Shown: one piece after another, positions 34,633 to 42,892 of the stretch
Numbering within the stretch: position 1 is the stretch's first letter
Layout: every line of letters starts with the position of its first letter
Origin: Mucilaginibacter straminoryzae
GTDB taxonomy: Bacteria; Bacteroidota; Bacteroidia; Sphingobacteriales; Sphingobacteriaceae
Direction: 5' to 3'
Assembly: GCF_022953055.1 (NCBI RefSeq)
Contig: NZ_JALJEJ010000014.1
Coordinates: forward strand, 1-64,000
Length of the DNA stretch: 64,000 nucleotides
Translations under genes and position numbers: made by a program
The notes under the pieces: model-generated
What the model was told of the DNA's origin: nothing
Seen by the model: only the letters and a program-made list of their open reading frames with translations
Databases searched by the model: none

Positions 34633-35778
34633 ATGAAGAAGTTATTGCTCCTGGTTTTACTGCTCAGCCCTTTCACACCGGCGCTTGCACAAACCTGGCT
34701 ACCAAAATTTACCCCTCGTTTTATACGCCGCATGTTGTTCGAAAAAGACAGCAGCAAACGCAGCAGTGTTTTCCCTTTACCGGTATTGGGCTCTGCACCT
34801 GAAACCGGCATCGAAGTCGGGGGATCTGTATTATATTCCTTCTATACCGATACGTTAAATAAAGGCACCCGTGTGTCCAATGTTTTCGGTTATGCTACTA
34901 TTACCACCAAAGGCCAGGAGCGCCTGAGCCTGAGCAGCAGCTACTGGACGCCGCAAAACAAGTGGCACTATACAGCTGCCGTCAGCTTTATCAACTTCCC
35001 TGCAAATTTTTATGGCATCGGCAACAACACTCTAAAAGCTAATGAAGACAAACTGGGGCAAAAACGTTTCAGGCTGAGCTTCGAAACCGAAAAACGATTC
35101 GGCAAATACATTTATGCCGGCTTAACGCTCGGTGGGTTCAACTACAGTTTCCACGACCATGAAACGGGCGGCATTTTTACATCAGACCCGCGGGTAGAAG
35201 ACCGCACTGGTGGCAGCACCATTTACGCCGCGCCAAATTTTATTTACGATAGCCGCAACAATAACACCTACACCACCAGCGGGATGATTATTACTAGCTA
35301 TTACAACCTGATGCAGGGTATGTTTGGTAACAACAGCTACCGGGGTGGCTTCTTCAATATTGAATATTCGCAGTTTTTTTCGCTTAGTAAAAAGTTTGTA
35401 CTCGGACTGGATATTCAGGACCAAAACCTGACTGGTGGCCGCTCGCCATTTTACCTGATGCCTACCCTTGGTAACGACGAGATGATGCGCGGCTATTACA
35501 ACGGCCGTTACCGCGACCGGAACCTTGTTGCCGGGCAAACTGAATTGCGCTACCGGCTAAGCGATCGTTTTGGCCTAAATGGTTTTGTAGGAACGGGAGC
35601 GGTATTCAATAACTCTTTCAGCTTTAACGATCTTAAACCCAACTACGGTGGCGGTGTCCGTTACTTCTTTGACGTGGAAAAAGGCCTAAGCATGCGCGTG
35701 GACTATGGCTTCGGCGAAAAGCGCCCCGGTGAAAAACGCCAAAGCGGATTGTATCTGGGCTTGGGAGAATCGTTCTAA
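34633..35778 (+). CDS. Omp85/BamA-superfamily outer membrane beta-barrel without POTRA domains
   Basis: 381 residues with a signal peptide (about 1-19, ending ALAQ). There is no room for POTRA repeats before the first strand. The barrel is rich in amphipathic strands (FGYATITTKGQERLSLSSSYWTP) and carries MRGYYNGRYRDRNLVAGQTELRY around 293-315, corresponding to the VRGF/Y motif in loop 6 of Omp85 barrels. The chain ends in LGLGESF with a terminal Phe. Such POTRA-less surface-antigen-like barrels may secrete or anchor proteins. It is alone, flanked by terminators on both sides. Confidence 0.78.
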   Translation: MKKLLLLVLLLSPFTPALAQTWLPKFTPRFIRRMLFEKDSSKRSSVFPLPVLGSAPETGIEVGGSVLYSFYTDTLNKGTRVSNVFGYATITTKGQERLSLSSSYWTPQNKWHYTAAVSFINFPANFYGIGNNTLKANEDKLGQKRFRLSFETEKRFGKYIYAGLTLGGFNYSFHDHETGGIFTSDPRVEDRTGGSTIYAAPNFIYDSRNNNTYTTSGMIITSYYNLMQGMFGNNSYRGGFFNIEYSQFFSLSKKFVLGLDIQDQNLTGGRSPFYLMPTLGNDEMMRGYYNGRYRDRNLVAGQTELRYRLSDRFGLNGFVGTGAVFNNSFSFNDLKPNYGGGVRYFFDVEKGLSMRVDYGFGEKRPGEKRQSGLYLGLGESF

Positions 35779-35851
35779 TGATGTGAAGTTACTTCAATTT
35801 GATGATTTGAAAATTTGAAGATGAGAAAGCATTAAAACAAATTCCGGGTAG

Positions 35852-35870
35852 CCCTCCCTTTCGGGGAGGG
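35852..35870. terminator. GC-rich hairpin between convergent genes
   Basis: CCCTCCC / GGGAGGG with a 5-nt loop, between the Omp85-like and methyltransferase genes, in a G/C-skewed stretch (GGGAGGG twice). It may terminate both genes; T tracts are weak. Confidence 0.5.
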
Positions 35871-35881
35871 TTGGGAGGGGC

Positions 35882-36667
35882 TCAAACCTTAATCTTAAAA
35901 TCTTCTTTTACTTGCCCTTTGCGGAAGTAAACTAAGCCAATCCAGAATAAGTCGACCGTAACGGTTACCTGCGGGTGTGCTTTAATTTCTGCCCAGGCCT
36001 CTTTCATTCCCTCGCTCCAGTAAATATCATCGAAGATGAGCAGCGCATTCTCATGTACCTTTGGCAGGCACCAGTTGAAATAGTTTAGTGTCGCGTCGCG
36101 CTGATGGTTACCATCTACGTACACAAAATCGAGCTGCGGCAGGCTGTTAATCAAACCGGGCAGCGTATCGTTAAAATTGCCGGTAATCAGTTCGATGCTT
36201 TCTCCGCCTGACTTTCTAAAACCCTCTGCTGCTACCGCGGCGGTTTGCGGGCAACCTTCCATCGTATATACCTTTGCTTCAGGCGCAGCCTTTTGTAAAT
36301 AAAGCGAAGTAGTACCTAAACAGGTACCTAATTCAATGATTGTCTTTGGCTGAAGATCTGCGGCTAATCGGTAAATCAGCTGCGCCAGCTTTGGCGGTTT
36401 TAATGCGTTTTTAGCAATCTGCTTAACTTGCTTCTGCTTGTTATTATTTACATGTGAACCGGCGCCCAGATCGGTTACGGTGATGGTGCGATCGTCATTC
36501 AGAAGTTGATTTCTTAGATTTTCAACTTCGGTGTATACTTTTTTCGGGCTAAAGTCGTAAATTACTTCATCAACCAGCCGGTAAACAAATGGCGAATGCA
36601 AGCCATGCCTGTTTTTTGCGCTGAACCGGTGCAGCAGGTAATCTTTCGCGAATTGCCATCTCAACAT
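35882..36667 (-). CDS. Class I SAM-dependent methyltransferase
   Basis: 261 residues from the ATG at 36667. The SAM motif I is IIELGTCLGTTSLYLQKAAPEAKVYTMEGCP (about 104-134), with the acidic residue after strand 2 in MEG. LDFVYVDGNHQRDATLNYF and ALLIFDDIYWSEGMKEAW resemble O-methyltransferase family 3 (catechol-O-methyltransferase-like), where the Asp and His bind a metal. Substrate unknown. The start codon overlaps, on the opposite strand, an ATG at 36666, so the divergent gene probably starts further downstream. Confidence 0.85.
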   Translation of the reverse strand: MLRWQFAKDYLLHRFSAKNRHGLHSPFVYRLVDEVIYDFSPKKVYTEVENLRNQLLNDDRTITVTDLGAGSHVNNNKQKQVKQIAKNALKPPKLAQLIYRLAADLQPKTIIELGTCLGTTSLYLQKAAPEAKVYTMEGCPQTAAVAAEGFRKSGGESIELITGNFNDTLPGLINSLPQLDFVYVDGNHQRDATLNYFNWCLPKVHENALLIFDDIYWSEGMKEAWAEIKAHPQVTVTVDLFWIGLVYFRKGQVKEDFKIKV

Positions 36668-36698
36668 GGCTGTAAAATTATACAAAGGATTAGCAGAA

Positions 36699-37574
36699 AT
36701 GATAAACCCGACAGAAATAAACTCCTTAATTAAACTATTAGACGATCCCGACCAGGAAATATACAGCCATGTGCATGATAAGCTGCTATCCTACGGCGGC
36801 GAGGCTGTCGATCACCTGGAGTCGGCCTGGGAACAAGCCTTTGACCCGATCCTTCAGGAAAGGATAGCCGATATTGTCCATGAGATCCAGTTCGGTATCG
36901 TAAAAAACGATCTGGCTTTATGGTATCAGAGCGGAGGATTCGACTTGCTACAGGGCGTCCTGATTATTAATAAATACCAATATCCCGACCTGGACGAGCA
37001 AAAGGTGATTAACCAGATCGAAGACATCAAGCGTGAGGTGTGGATGCAGATGCATTATGAAACCAGTCCGGTGGAGCAGATTAAACTGATGAACCATATT
37101 TTTTATAATGTTTATGGTTTCGCCGGCAATAAGACCAATCACCAGGACCCGCAAAATAGCTACCTGAGCCAGGTGCTGGAATCGCGAAAGGGTAACCAGA
37201 TCTCGCTGGCCATTATCTACTCGATCATTGCACAAAAGCTGGATATCCCAGTCTACGGTGTTAACCTGCCACAACACTTTATCCTTGCTTATCTCGACGA
37301 AAGCCAGGAAAGTGAATTTGAAAGCGGTATCCTATTTTATATCAATGCATTTAATAAGGGATTTATCTTCGGTCGGCGCGATGTAGATCTGTTTTTAAAG
37401 CAGCTAAACCTGCAGGCAGAGAAGCAGTTTTACGAACCCTGCTCCAATGCAGATATCATCCGCCGCATATTGCGTAATCTCATTAGCGCATATGAGCAGT
37501 TAGGCTCAACCGAAAAGGTTTCAGAACTGCGGGAACTATTGGAGATAGTGAACGATAGCAGTGATGATTTGTAA
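36699..37574 (+). CDS. Transglutaminase-like protein of the SirB1 family
   Basis: 291 residues from the ATG at 36699. A HEAT-like helical N-terminus (INSLIKLLDDPDQEIYSHVHDKLLSYG) is followed by a SirB1/Transglut_core2 region: SQVLESRKGNQISLAIIYSIIAQKLDIPVYGVNLPQHFILAYLD. The family usually has a Cys-to-Ser change in its transglutaminase-like site, as here (no Cys in the RKGNQIS loop), so it is probably not a classical protease. The ORF could open at 36666, but that ATG overlaps the divergent methyltransferase start. Function of SirB1-like proteins is poorly defined. Confidence 0.82.
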   Translation: MINPTEINSLIKLLDDPDQEIYSHVHDKLLSYGGEAVDHLESAWEQAFDPILQERIADIVHEIQFGIVKNDLALWYQSGGFDLLQGVLIINKYQYPDLDEQKVINQIEDIKREVWMQMHYETSPVEQIKLMNHIFYNVYGFAGNKTNHQDPQNSYLSQVLESRKGNQISLAIIYSIIAQKLDIPVYGVNLPQHFILAYLDESQESEFESGILFYINAFNKGFIFGRRDVDLFLKQLNLQAEKQFYEPCSNADIIRRILRNLISAYEQLGSTEKVSELRELLEIVNDSSDDL

Positions 37575-37853
37575 TTAACGGCATAACCTTAGCAGTCGCT
37601 AGCCTACCACTTGCGCGCGTTTATAACGCGTGCAGAAAATAATGAACGATTCAATCGTTCTTAACTGTTACGCACGCATTGCAAATGCGCGCGATAGATA
37701 TCTAGATAGGTAGTTACTTTATTTGGATGTTAGGGGTGTTATTTGTCATACCCCTTCCTGCTCCTTCCCAAGGGAAGGAATCGCACGGTCCGAACGCTAC
37801 ACTAATCCACTTGCGCGCGATAACAACATTAAATACCTACTTCTATAACGGAA
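37575..37853. other. Intergenic region with diverged REP palindromes
   Basis: About 280 bp without a supported gene between convergent genes. Besides the REP pair at 37614-37691 it holds a half REP (CACTTGCGCGCGATAAC, starting near 37809) and a CCTTCCC-AAGGGAAGG palindrome around 37762-37779. Confidence 0.55.
37614..37691. repeat. Diverged inverted REP pair with a third hairpin between them
   Basis: Left REP: CGCGCGTTTATAACGCGTG (37614-37632), stem CGCGTT-TAT-AACGCG. Middle hairpin: GAACGAT-TCA-ATCGTTC (37644-37660). Right REP: CACGCATTGCAAATGCGCG (37673-37691), stem CGCATT-GCA-AATGCG. The flanks CACTTG, TGCAGAA and GCGATAGA are those of the REP copies around the transposase at 55.6-56.7 kb, but the stem bases differ in a compensated way and the two REPs are in the opposite order. 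Confidence 0.75.
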
Positions 37854-37881
37854 AAAGCCCTTGCTTTTCAGAAAGGGCTTT
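37854..37881 (-). terminator. Terminator after lepB
   Basis: AAAGCCCTT / AAGGGCTTT 9-bp stem with a 10-nt loop and T/A tails, 24 nt beyond the lepB stop. It ends the parA-parB-DUF5683-dapB-lepB operon. Confidence 0.8.
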
Positions 37882-37904
37882 GATCGTATATTATATTTCA
37901 GAAT

Positions 37905-39008
37905 TTAATGAATCCCCCTGAATAAGCGGCTCCAGCGGATCTTGTGAATGAAAGAAGCATTATCGTCCCAGCTCATCCAGATAAATAACGCCTTACCTAC
38001 GATATGGTCTTCCGGCACAAAACCCCAGAAACGCGAGTCTAAAGAGTTATGACGGTTATCGCCCATCATCCAATAGTAGTTCATTTTAAAGGTATACTTA
38101 TTGGTCTTCTGCCCGTTGATGGTGATATCTGCACCATTTACGGCTATCTTATTATTCTCATATACCTCAATTGCTCGGCGGTATAGCGGCAAGTTCAGGG
38201 TATCTAAAGTTACGGTCCAGCCTTTTTTAGGGATAATGATCGGGCCGTAGTTATCTACGTTCCATTTGTAACGTGCGTCATGCGGGAACACCTCCAGGTT
38301 GGTCACGCCCTTCAGCTCATTATTGGGTTTGATGGACTTAATATTAGAATAGGTTTTCAGCGTAGCTGCAGACTGTGCCGTCATATTCATAATATAATCG
38401 GTATTGGTCATCTGCTGAATGTCAGACAAATGGAGTTCGGTAGCAATTTCAGGATTGATCTCCATGCCATTGGTCTGCACCATGTACGAAGTCTGACCTG
38501 CTGGCGGGTTTGGTGCTGCTTTACCATTTACAAACACCTGCGCATCTGCAAGAGATAGCGTATCGCCGGGTGTACCCTGACATCGTTTGATGTAATTTTC
38601 ACGCTTATCAACGGGGCGATAAAACGGCGAATCGGCCTCCATTGGGTAGTTAAATACCACTACGTCACCTTTTTTCACTTCACTTAATCCCGGCAAACGA
38701 TAATAGGGCAGCTTGATACCGTCCCAGTATGCTTTTGTACCGATCAGCGGCATGGTGTGATGCGCAAATGGGAAAGCTACGGGTGTCATCGGTGTACGTG
38801 CGCCGTAGTTCACCTTACTTACAAACAAAAAATCGCCAACCAGCAGCGAGCTTTCCATTGAAGGTGTGGGGATGGTATACGCTTCAATAAATAGCGTACG
38901 GATTAAAGTAGCGGCAATTACGGCGAAAACAATGGCGTCCACCCATTCACGGGTAGCGCTCTTCTTTTTGCCTTCTTTATCTTTTCTTCTCCAGAATTTC
39001 CAGTTCAT
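37905..39008 (-). CDS. lepB: Signal peptidase I
   Basis: 367 residues; one N-terminal membrane anchor (about 24-42). The nucleophile is S50 in IPTPSMESSLLVGD and the general base K141 in YIKRCQGTPGD; GDNRHNSLDSRFWGFV is the conserved C-terminal box. It cleaves signal peptides of exported proteins. It is larger than E. coli-sized homologues because of an insertion (about 160-290), a feature I associate with Bacteroidota SPases. Last gene of the par/dapB operon, 29 nt after dapB. Confidence 0.95.
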   Translation of the reverse strand: MNWKFWRRKDKEGKKKSATREWVDAIVFAVIAATLIRTLFIEAYTIPTPSMESSLLVGDFLFVSKVNYGARTPMTPVAFPFAHHTMPLIGTKAYWDGIKLPYYRLPGLSEVKKGDVVVFNYPMEADSPFYRPVDKRENYIKRCQGTPGDTLSLADAQVFVNGKAAPNPPAGQTSYMVQTNGMEINPEIATELHLSDIQQMTNTDYIMNMTAQSAATLKTYSNIKSIKPNNELKGVTNLEVFPHDARYKWNVDNYGPIIIPKKGWTVTLDTLNLPLYRRAIEVYENNKIAVNGADITINGQKTNKYTFKMNYYWMMGDNRHNSLDSRFWGFVPEDHIVGKALFIWMSWDDNASFIHKIRWSRLFRGIH

Positions 39009-39037
39009 TTTTTACTTATTGGCGGGCAAGATAATTA

Positions 39038-39787
39038 TTAAACGTTAAAGTTAAACATGTCCTGGGCCGAATAAAAGCCTTGCTTGCCCTGCAGCCACTC
39101 GGCAGCCAGTACCGCGCCAAGCGCAAAACCGTTACGGTTATGCGCAGTATGCTTAAACTCTATGCTATCAACCTCAGAATCATAAACTACGGTATGCGTG
39201 CCGGGTACGTTTTCAATCCTTAAGGATTCAATCAGCAGTTCATCTGGTTTTACGGTATAAGGCTCTTCGGCACCATCATTGGTAAGTACATTCTTCCAGC
39301 CTTTCTTATTCTCCAGGTTATCTAAAATCCCCTCGGCAATGGTAATTGCTGTACCACTTGGCGCGTCCAACTTTTGGGTATGGTGGATCTCTTCTACCTG
39401 CACCTCGTAATACGGGTAGCGGTTCATGATCTTCGCCAGCATTTTATTTACATGGAAGAAGATATTTACTCCCACACTAAAGTTTGATGCCCATAAAAAT
39501 GCATTGCCGTTATCCAGGCATTGCTGCTTAATCTGCTCCATCTGTTCGTACCAACCGGTAGTACCTACCACCACCGGGACACCAGCCTCAAAACATTTCT
39601 GAATGTTAGCTAAAACAGAATGAGGCGTGCTGAACTCGATCACCACATCTGCCTGGCGCAAATTTTCGGGCGTCATTTCATGTTGGTTATCCTGATCAAT
39701 GATCAGTACGATTTCATGCTTACGGTCAAGGGCCATCTTCTCGATGATCTTACCCATTTTGCCGTAACCAGATAAAGCGATTTTCAT
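39038..39787 (-). CDS. dapB: 4-hydroxy-tetrahydrodipicolinate reductase
   Basis: 249 residues. The N-terminal MKIALSGYGKMGKIIEKMA is the nucleotide-binding motif, shorter than in E. coli. VVGTTGWYEQ and VEEIHHTQKLDAPSGTAITIAE are the catalytic segments, with the two His and the Lys of the active site. It reduces the dapA product with NAD(P)H in lysine and meso-diaminopimelate synthesis. Co-transcribed with the DUF5683 gene (21 nt gap) and lepB. Confidence 0.95.
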   Translation of the reverse strand: MKIALSGYGKMGKIIEKMALDRKHEIVLIIDQDNQHEMTPENLRQADVVIEFSTPHSVLANIQKCFEAGVPVVVGTTGWYEQMEQIKQQCLDNGNAFLWASNFSVGVNIFFHVNKMLAKIMNRYPYYEVQVEEIHHTQKLDAPSGTAITIAEGILDNLENKKGWKNVLTNDGAEEPYTVKPDELLIESLRIENVPGTHTVVYDSEVDSIEFKHTAHNRNGFALGAVLAAEWLQGKQGFYSAQDMFNFNV

Positions 39788-39808
39788 TTAGTGATAATTT
39801 TAAATTTC

Positions 39809-40468
39809 TTATTTAAGCGCCATGGTTATTCTAACGCCCGGTGTAAAGGTTCCGTAATTAAGTGCGTAAACGGGTTGCTGAATCAAATCAGGTGTAACCC
39901 GGATAGACAGGTTGTTATCTATGCTGTAGGAATGGATGAATTTCGCACTGATGTAAGCATGAACGCAATTAATTCCCCATACCCCAACAACACCTAAAAT
40001 ACTTAATTGAAAGTTACGCTGATTGGCGGCGGCGGCATCAAAAAACTGCTGGTAACCACCCGTGTAGTTCTTAAACTCTGCTGAGGCGGGCTGCCCAGAT
40101 TGCTGCAAACGAGCTTCGTTAAGATATTTATGATAATAACGGTTGTTGAATTCTATTGCAAGGCCCAGCAGTACAAAGCCGGTATAATAAACCGGCACAT
40201 AATACCATTCGCGGTTATAAACCTGCCCCCAACCCGGTAAGATCAGCGAGCGCATCACCGCTTTATGGGGGCTGTGGGTGCTATCCGGCTGAAAGCGCAG
40301 GTTACTTCTTTTAACTTTTGCCGTCGGCCGGAAAGGCTTAGACTTTAACGAATCACTTACCCTTGTCAGGCTGTCGCGGCGGTTCTTCGTAGTAACCGTA
40401 TCTGCGCGTTGAGCGATAGCTTTAGTTTCAAGGGCAGCAAAAAGTAAACATAAAATCCAGGTGCGCAT
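39809..40468 (-). CDS. DUF5683 domain protein, membrane-associated
   Basis: 219 residues. A signal peptide (about 1-20, ending AIAQ) is followed by a low-complexity Lys/Arg/Ser linker, then the DUF5683 core: HKAVMRSLILPGWGQVYNREWYYVPVYYTGFVLLGLAIEF, with the LPGxGQxYN motif typical of this family, and a second hydrophobic segment (about 155-175). It starts 2 nt after parB and belongs to the same operon, a gene order repeated in many Bacteroidota. Role unknown. Confidence 0.85.
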   Translation of the reverse strand: MRTWILCLLFAALETKAIAQRADTVTTKNRRDSLTRVSDSLKSKPFRPTAKVKRSNLRFQPDSTHSPHKAVMRSLILPGWGQVYNREWYYVPVYYTGFVLLGLAIEFNNRYYHKYLNEARLQQSGQPASAEFKNYTGGYQQFFDAAAANQRNFQLSILGVVGVWGINCVHAYISAKFIHSYSIDNNLSIRVTPDLIQQPVYALNYGTFTPGVRITMALK

Positions 40469-40470
40469 AT

Positions 40471-41394
40471 TTACCAGTCCAGCATTTCTAAGATTCGGTG
40501 CAGGTCGTCAGGCGAGAGGAAAGGAATTTCGATTGCTCCTTTACCCTTATCATTCACCTTTATCTGCACGCGGGTACTGAATTTAGAAGCCAGATCGTCC
40601 TGTATCTTTTGCATCTGGAATGATAACCCTTCTGCAGGTTTCGCTTTTTTATCCTTTTTCTCTGACGCCTTTTGCAGGTCGCGCGCCAGTTCTTCTACCT
40701 TACGTACAGACAAACCCTGCTCGATAATCTGCTGGTGCAGATATAACTGCGCGGCGGGATCATTTATTGTGATCAGGGCTTTTGCATGCCCCATGCTGAT
40801 CTGCCCGTCGCGGATTGAAGCTTGAATCGCAGGCGGCAACTTTAGTAAACGAAGATAATTGGTAACGGTCGAACGGTTTTTGCTTACACGCTCGCCCAGT
40901 TCGTCCTGCTTCAGATTACATTCGTCTATCATCCGCTGAAAACTTAGGGCCACCTCAATGGCATTCAGGTTTTCGCGCTGGATATTTTCTATCAGCGCCA
41001 TTTCCAGCATCTGCTGGTCGTTCGCGGTACGCACGTAAGCCGGAATATTCTTTAAACCTGCCAGTTTAGACGCGCGTAACCGGCGCTCACCAGAGATCAG
41101 TTGGTAATGATGGTTACCTGCTTTACGAACAGTAATCGGCTGGATGAGCCCCTGCAAGCGTATAGATTCTGAAAGCTCTTTCAGCGCTTCCTCATCAAAC
41201 TCTGTCCGCGGCTGAAACGGGTTTACTTCAATTTCATTAATATTAATTTCATAAATACCACTCGCTGGTGATGAAGAAGCATTGCTATCGCTCACCATCC
41301 CGTTAGATGTCTGCCTTGCCGGCATCACGTCTGCACTATCATTAAGCAGGGCGCTTAATCCTTTCCCTAAAGCCCTTTTTTTGTCTGCGCTCAT
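40471..41394 (-). CDS. parB: Chromosome partitioning protein ParB
   Basis: 307 residues. The N-terminus (LGKGLSALLND) is the ParA-contact stretch. The ParB N-domain follows: IEVNPFQPRTEFDEEALKELSESIRLQGLIQPITVR and ISGERRLRASKLAGL, the CTP-binding GERR(L/W)RA motif. The helix-turn-helix is around LGERVSKNRSTVTNYLRLLKLP, and a dimerisation domain closes the protein. It binds parS near the origin. No parS-like 16-mer was found in the window. Overlaps functionally with parA just upstream (7 nt gap). Confidence 0.95.
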   Translation of the reverse strand: MSADKKRALGKGLSALLNDSADVMPARQTSNGMVSDSNASSSPASGIYEININEIEVNPFQPRTEFDEEALKELSESIRLQGLIQPITVRKAGNHHYQLISGERRLRASKLAGLKNIPAYVRTANDQQMLEMALIENIQRENLNAIEVALSFQRMIDECNLKQDELGERVSKNRSTVTNYLRLLKLPPAIQASIRDGQISMGHAKALITINDPAAQLYLHQQIIEQGLSVRKVEELARDLQKASEKKDKKAKPAEGLSFQMQKIQDDLASKFSTRVQIKVNDKGKGAIEIPFLSPDDLHRILEMLDW

Positions 41395-41401
41395 TCTTTT
41401 C

Positions 41402-42205
41402 TTATACCGTTTCTGTAGTTACCGGGCTTCCTTCTTTAACAATGTTATTTTTGCGTAATATCTCGCGGGCCAGGTTTAAATAATTAATAGCGCCTTTGCT
41501 ATTCGCATCGTGCATAATTACAGAGACACCAAAACTTGGTGCTTCGCTTAAACGGGTATTGCGCTGGATAATGGTTTCAAAAACAAGGTCTTCAAAGTGC
41601 GTACGCACTTCTTCTACCACCTGGTTAGAAAGGCGCAGGCGAACATCATACATCGTCAGCAAAATCCCTTCGATATCCAATTTGGTATTCAGACGGCTTT
41701 GCACAATTTTTATCGTATTTAGCAGCTTACCTAAGCCCTCTAATGCAAAGTACTCGCACTGTACCGGGATAATAACCGAGTTAGCAGCAGTAAGTGCATT
41801 AATGGTAATTAAACCAAGCGAAGGCGAACAATCGATAATGATAAAATCATACTCGGCATTTACTTTCTCCAGCACTTCCTTCATCTTGTACTCACGGCCT
41901 TCCAGGTTAATCATCTCAATCTCGGCACCTACCAGGTCTATGTGGGCCGGTAGCAGGTCGAGGTTGGGGGTATCAGTCTTCTGGATGGCCTCGTGCGGAT
42001 CTACCTGGTTAATGATACATTCGTAAATGCTGTTTTTTATGGTACGCGGATCATACCCTATCCCCGAGGTAGAGTTGGCCTGCGGATCTGCATCGACCAA
42101 TAAGGTTTTATATTCCAGTACAGCTAAACTTGCCGCAAGGTTAATAGAAGACGTGGTTTTACCTACACCGCCTTTTTGGTTGGCCAAAGCAATAATCTTA
42201 CTCAT
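41402..42205 (-). CDS. parA: Chromosome partitioning ATPase ParA/Soj
   Basis: 267 residues from the ATG at 42205 (the frame opens with a TTG two codons earlier). The deviant Walker A motif ANQKGGVGKTTSSINLAASLA with both lysines is at 8-28; DFIIIDCSPSLGLITINAL is Walker B/switch II. DPQANSTSGIG is the A' motif. It moves ParB-DNA complexes by ATP-driven binding to the nucleoid. First gene of the five-gene operon to lepB; divergent from the FMN reductase gene. Confidence 0.95.
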   Translation of the reverse strand: MSKIIALANQKGGVGKTTSSINLAASLAVLEYKTLLVDADPQANSTSGIGYDPRTIKNSIYECIINQVDPHEAIQKTDTPNLDLLPAHIDLVGAEIEMINLEGREYKMKEVLEKVNAEYDFIIIDCSPSLGLITINALTAANSVIIPVQCEYFALEGLGKLLNTIKIVQSRLNTKLDIEGILLTMYDVRLRLSNQVVEEVRTHFEDLVFETIIQRNTRLSEAPSFGVSVIMHDANSKGAINYLNLAREILRKNNIVKEGSPVTTETV

Positions 42206-42361
42206 TATCAATAATCAATTTAACTACAAACACACCGGGGAAGCTGGCAGAAATACAAATAAAATATTTATAATTTCGCTCTGTTTAAACCGGCGGCTAA
42301 GATACAAATTTAAACAATTAGCCCGTGATTCCGGTACTCTAACTTACAAACAATCCTTTAA

Positions 42362-42883
42362 ATGATAACCATAGTTGCATCAACTAACAGGCCAGGAAGT
42401 TCAACGTTAAAAGTGGCCCGGTATTATCAGCGAAAGCTGGCAGAAAAGGGTGTGGAAGCAACACTGCTGTCGCTGATAGACCTTCCGCATGATGTAATTA
42501 AAACTGATATGTATGGTGCCCGCAGCGAAGCCTTTAAGCCGATCCAGAAATTAGTAACCGACACCGAAAAGTTCATTTTCATCATCCCTGAATATAACGG
42601 CAGCTTCCCCGGCGTGCTGAAAGTTTTTATAGATGCCTGCGATTTTCCGCAAAGTTTTTATGACAAGAAAGCCCTGCTTGTGGGCGTATCCTCGGGCAAA
42701 TACGGCAACATCCGCGGGGTAGAACACTTTACCGGCGTTTGCAATTACATTAACCTACACGTACACCCTAACCGTATCCATATCCCGGCAGTGCATAAGG
42801 ATTTAGACGCAGAGGGGAATTTCACGCAACCAGATACAACCAGGTTTGTAGACGAACAGCTGGAAAGATTTTTAAAGGTTTAA
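42362..42883 (+). CDS. NADPH-dependent FMN reductase family protein
   Basis: 173 residues, flavodoxin-like. The phosphate loop STNRPGSSTLKVARYY at 7-22 binds FMN phosphate. IFIIPEYNGSFPGVLKVFIDA (about 72-92) and LLVGVSSGKYGNIRG (about 102-116) complete the flavin pocket. It resembles ArsH/ChrR/azoreductase-type reductases. It reduces quinones, chromate or other acceptors; the physiological substrate is unknown. The TonB-dependent receptor gene begins 9 nt after its stop codon, so the two are probably co-transcribed. Confidence 0.87.
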   Translation: MITIVASTNRPGSSTLKVARYYQRKLAEKGVEATLLSLIDLPHDVIKTDMYGARSEAFKPIQKLVTDTEKFIFIIPEYNGSFPGVLKVFIDACDFPQSFYDKKALLVGVSSGKYGNIRGVEHFTGVCNYINLHVHPNRIHIPAVHKDLDAEGNFTQPDTTRFVDEQLERFLKV

Positions 42884-42892
42884 GGCTACCCC

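Noticed and set aside
37727..37921. 64-codon plus-strand ORF between the transglutaminase-like gene and lepB
   Set aside because: Runs through repeats and the lepB terminator; no recognisable protein.
41496..42026. 176-codon plus-strand ORF inside parA
   Set aside because: Antisense to an unambiguous ParA; no recognisable domain.
40471..42205. parS site or replication origin near parAB
   Set aside because: No TGTTYCACGTGRAACA-like 16-mer or cluster of DnaA boxes was seen; parAB is here part of a conserved metabolic operon.
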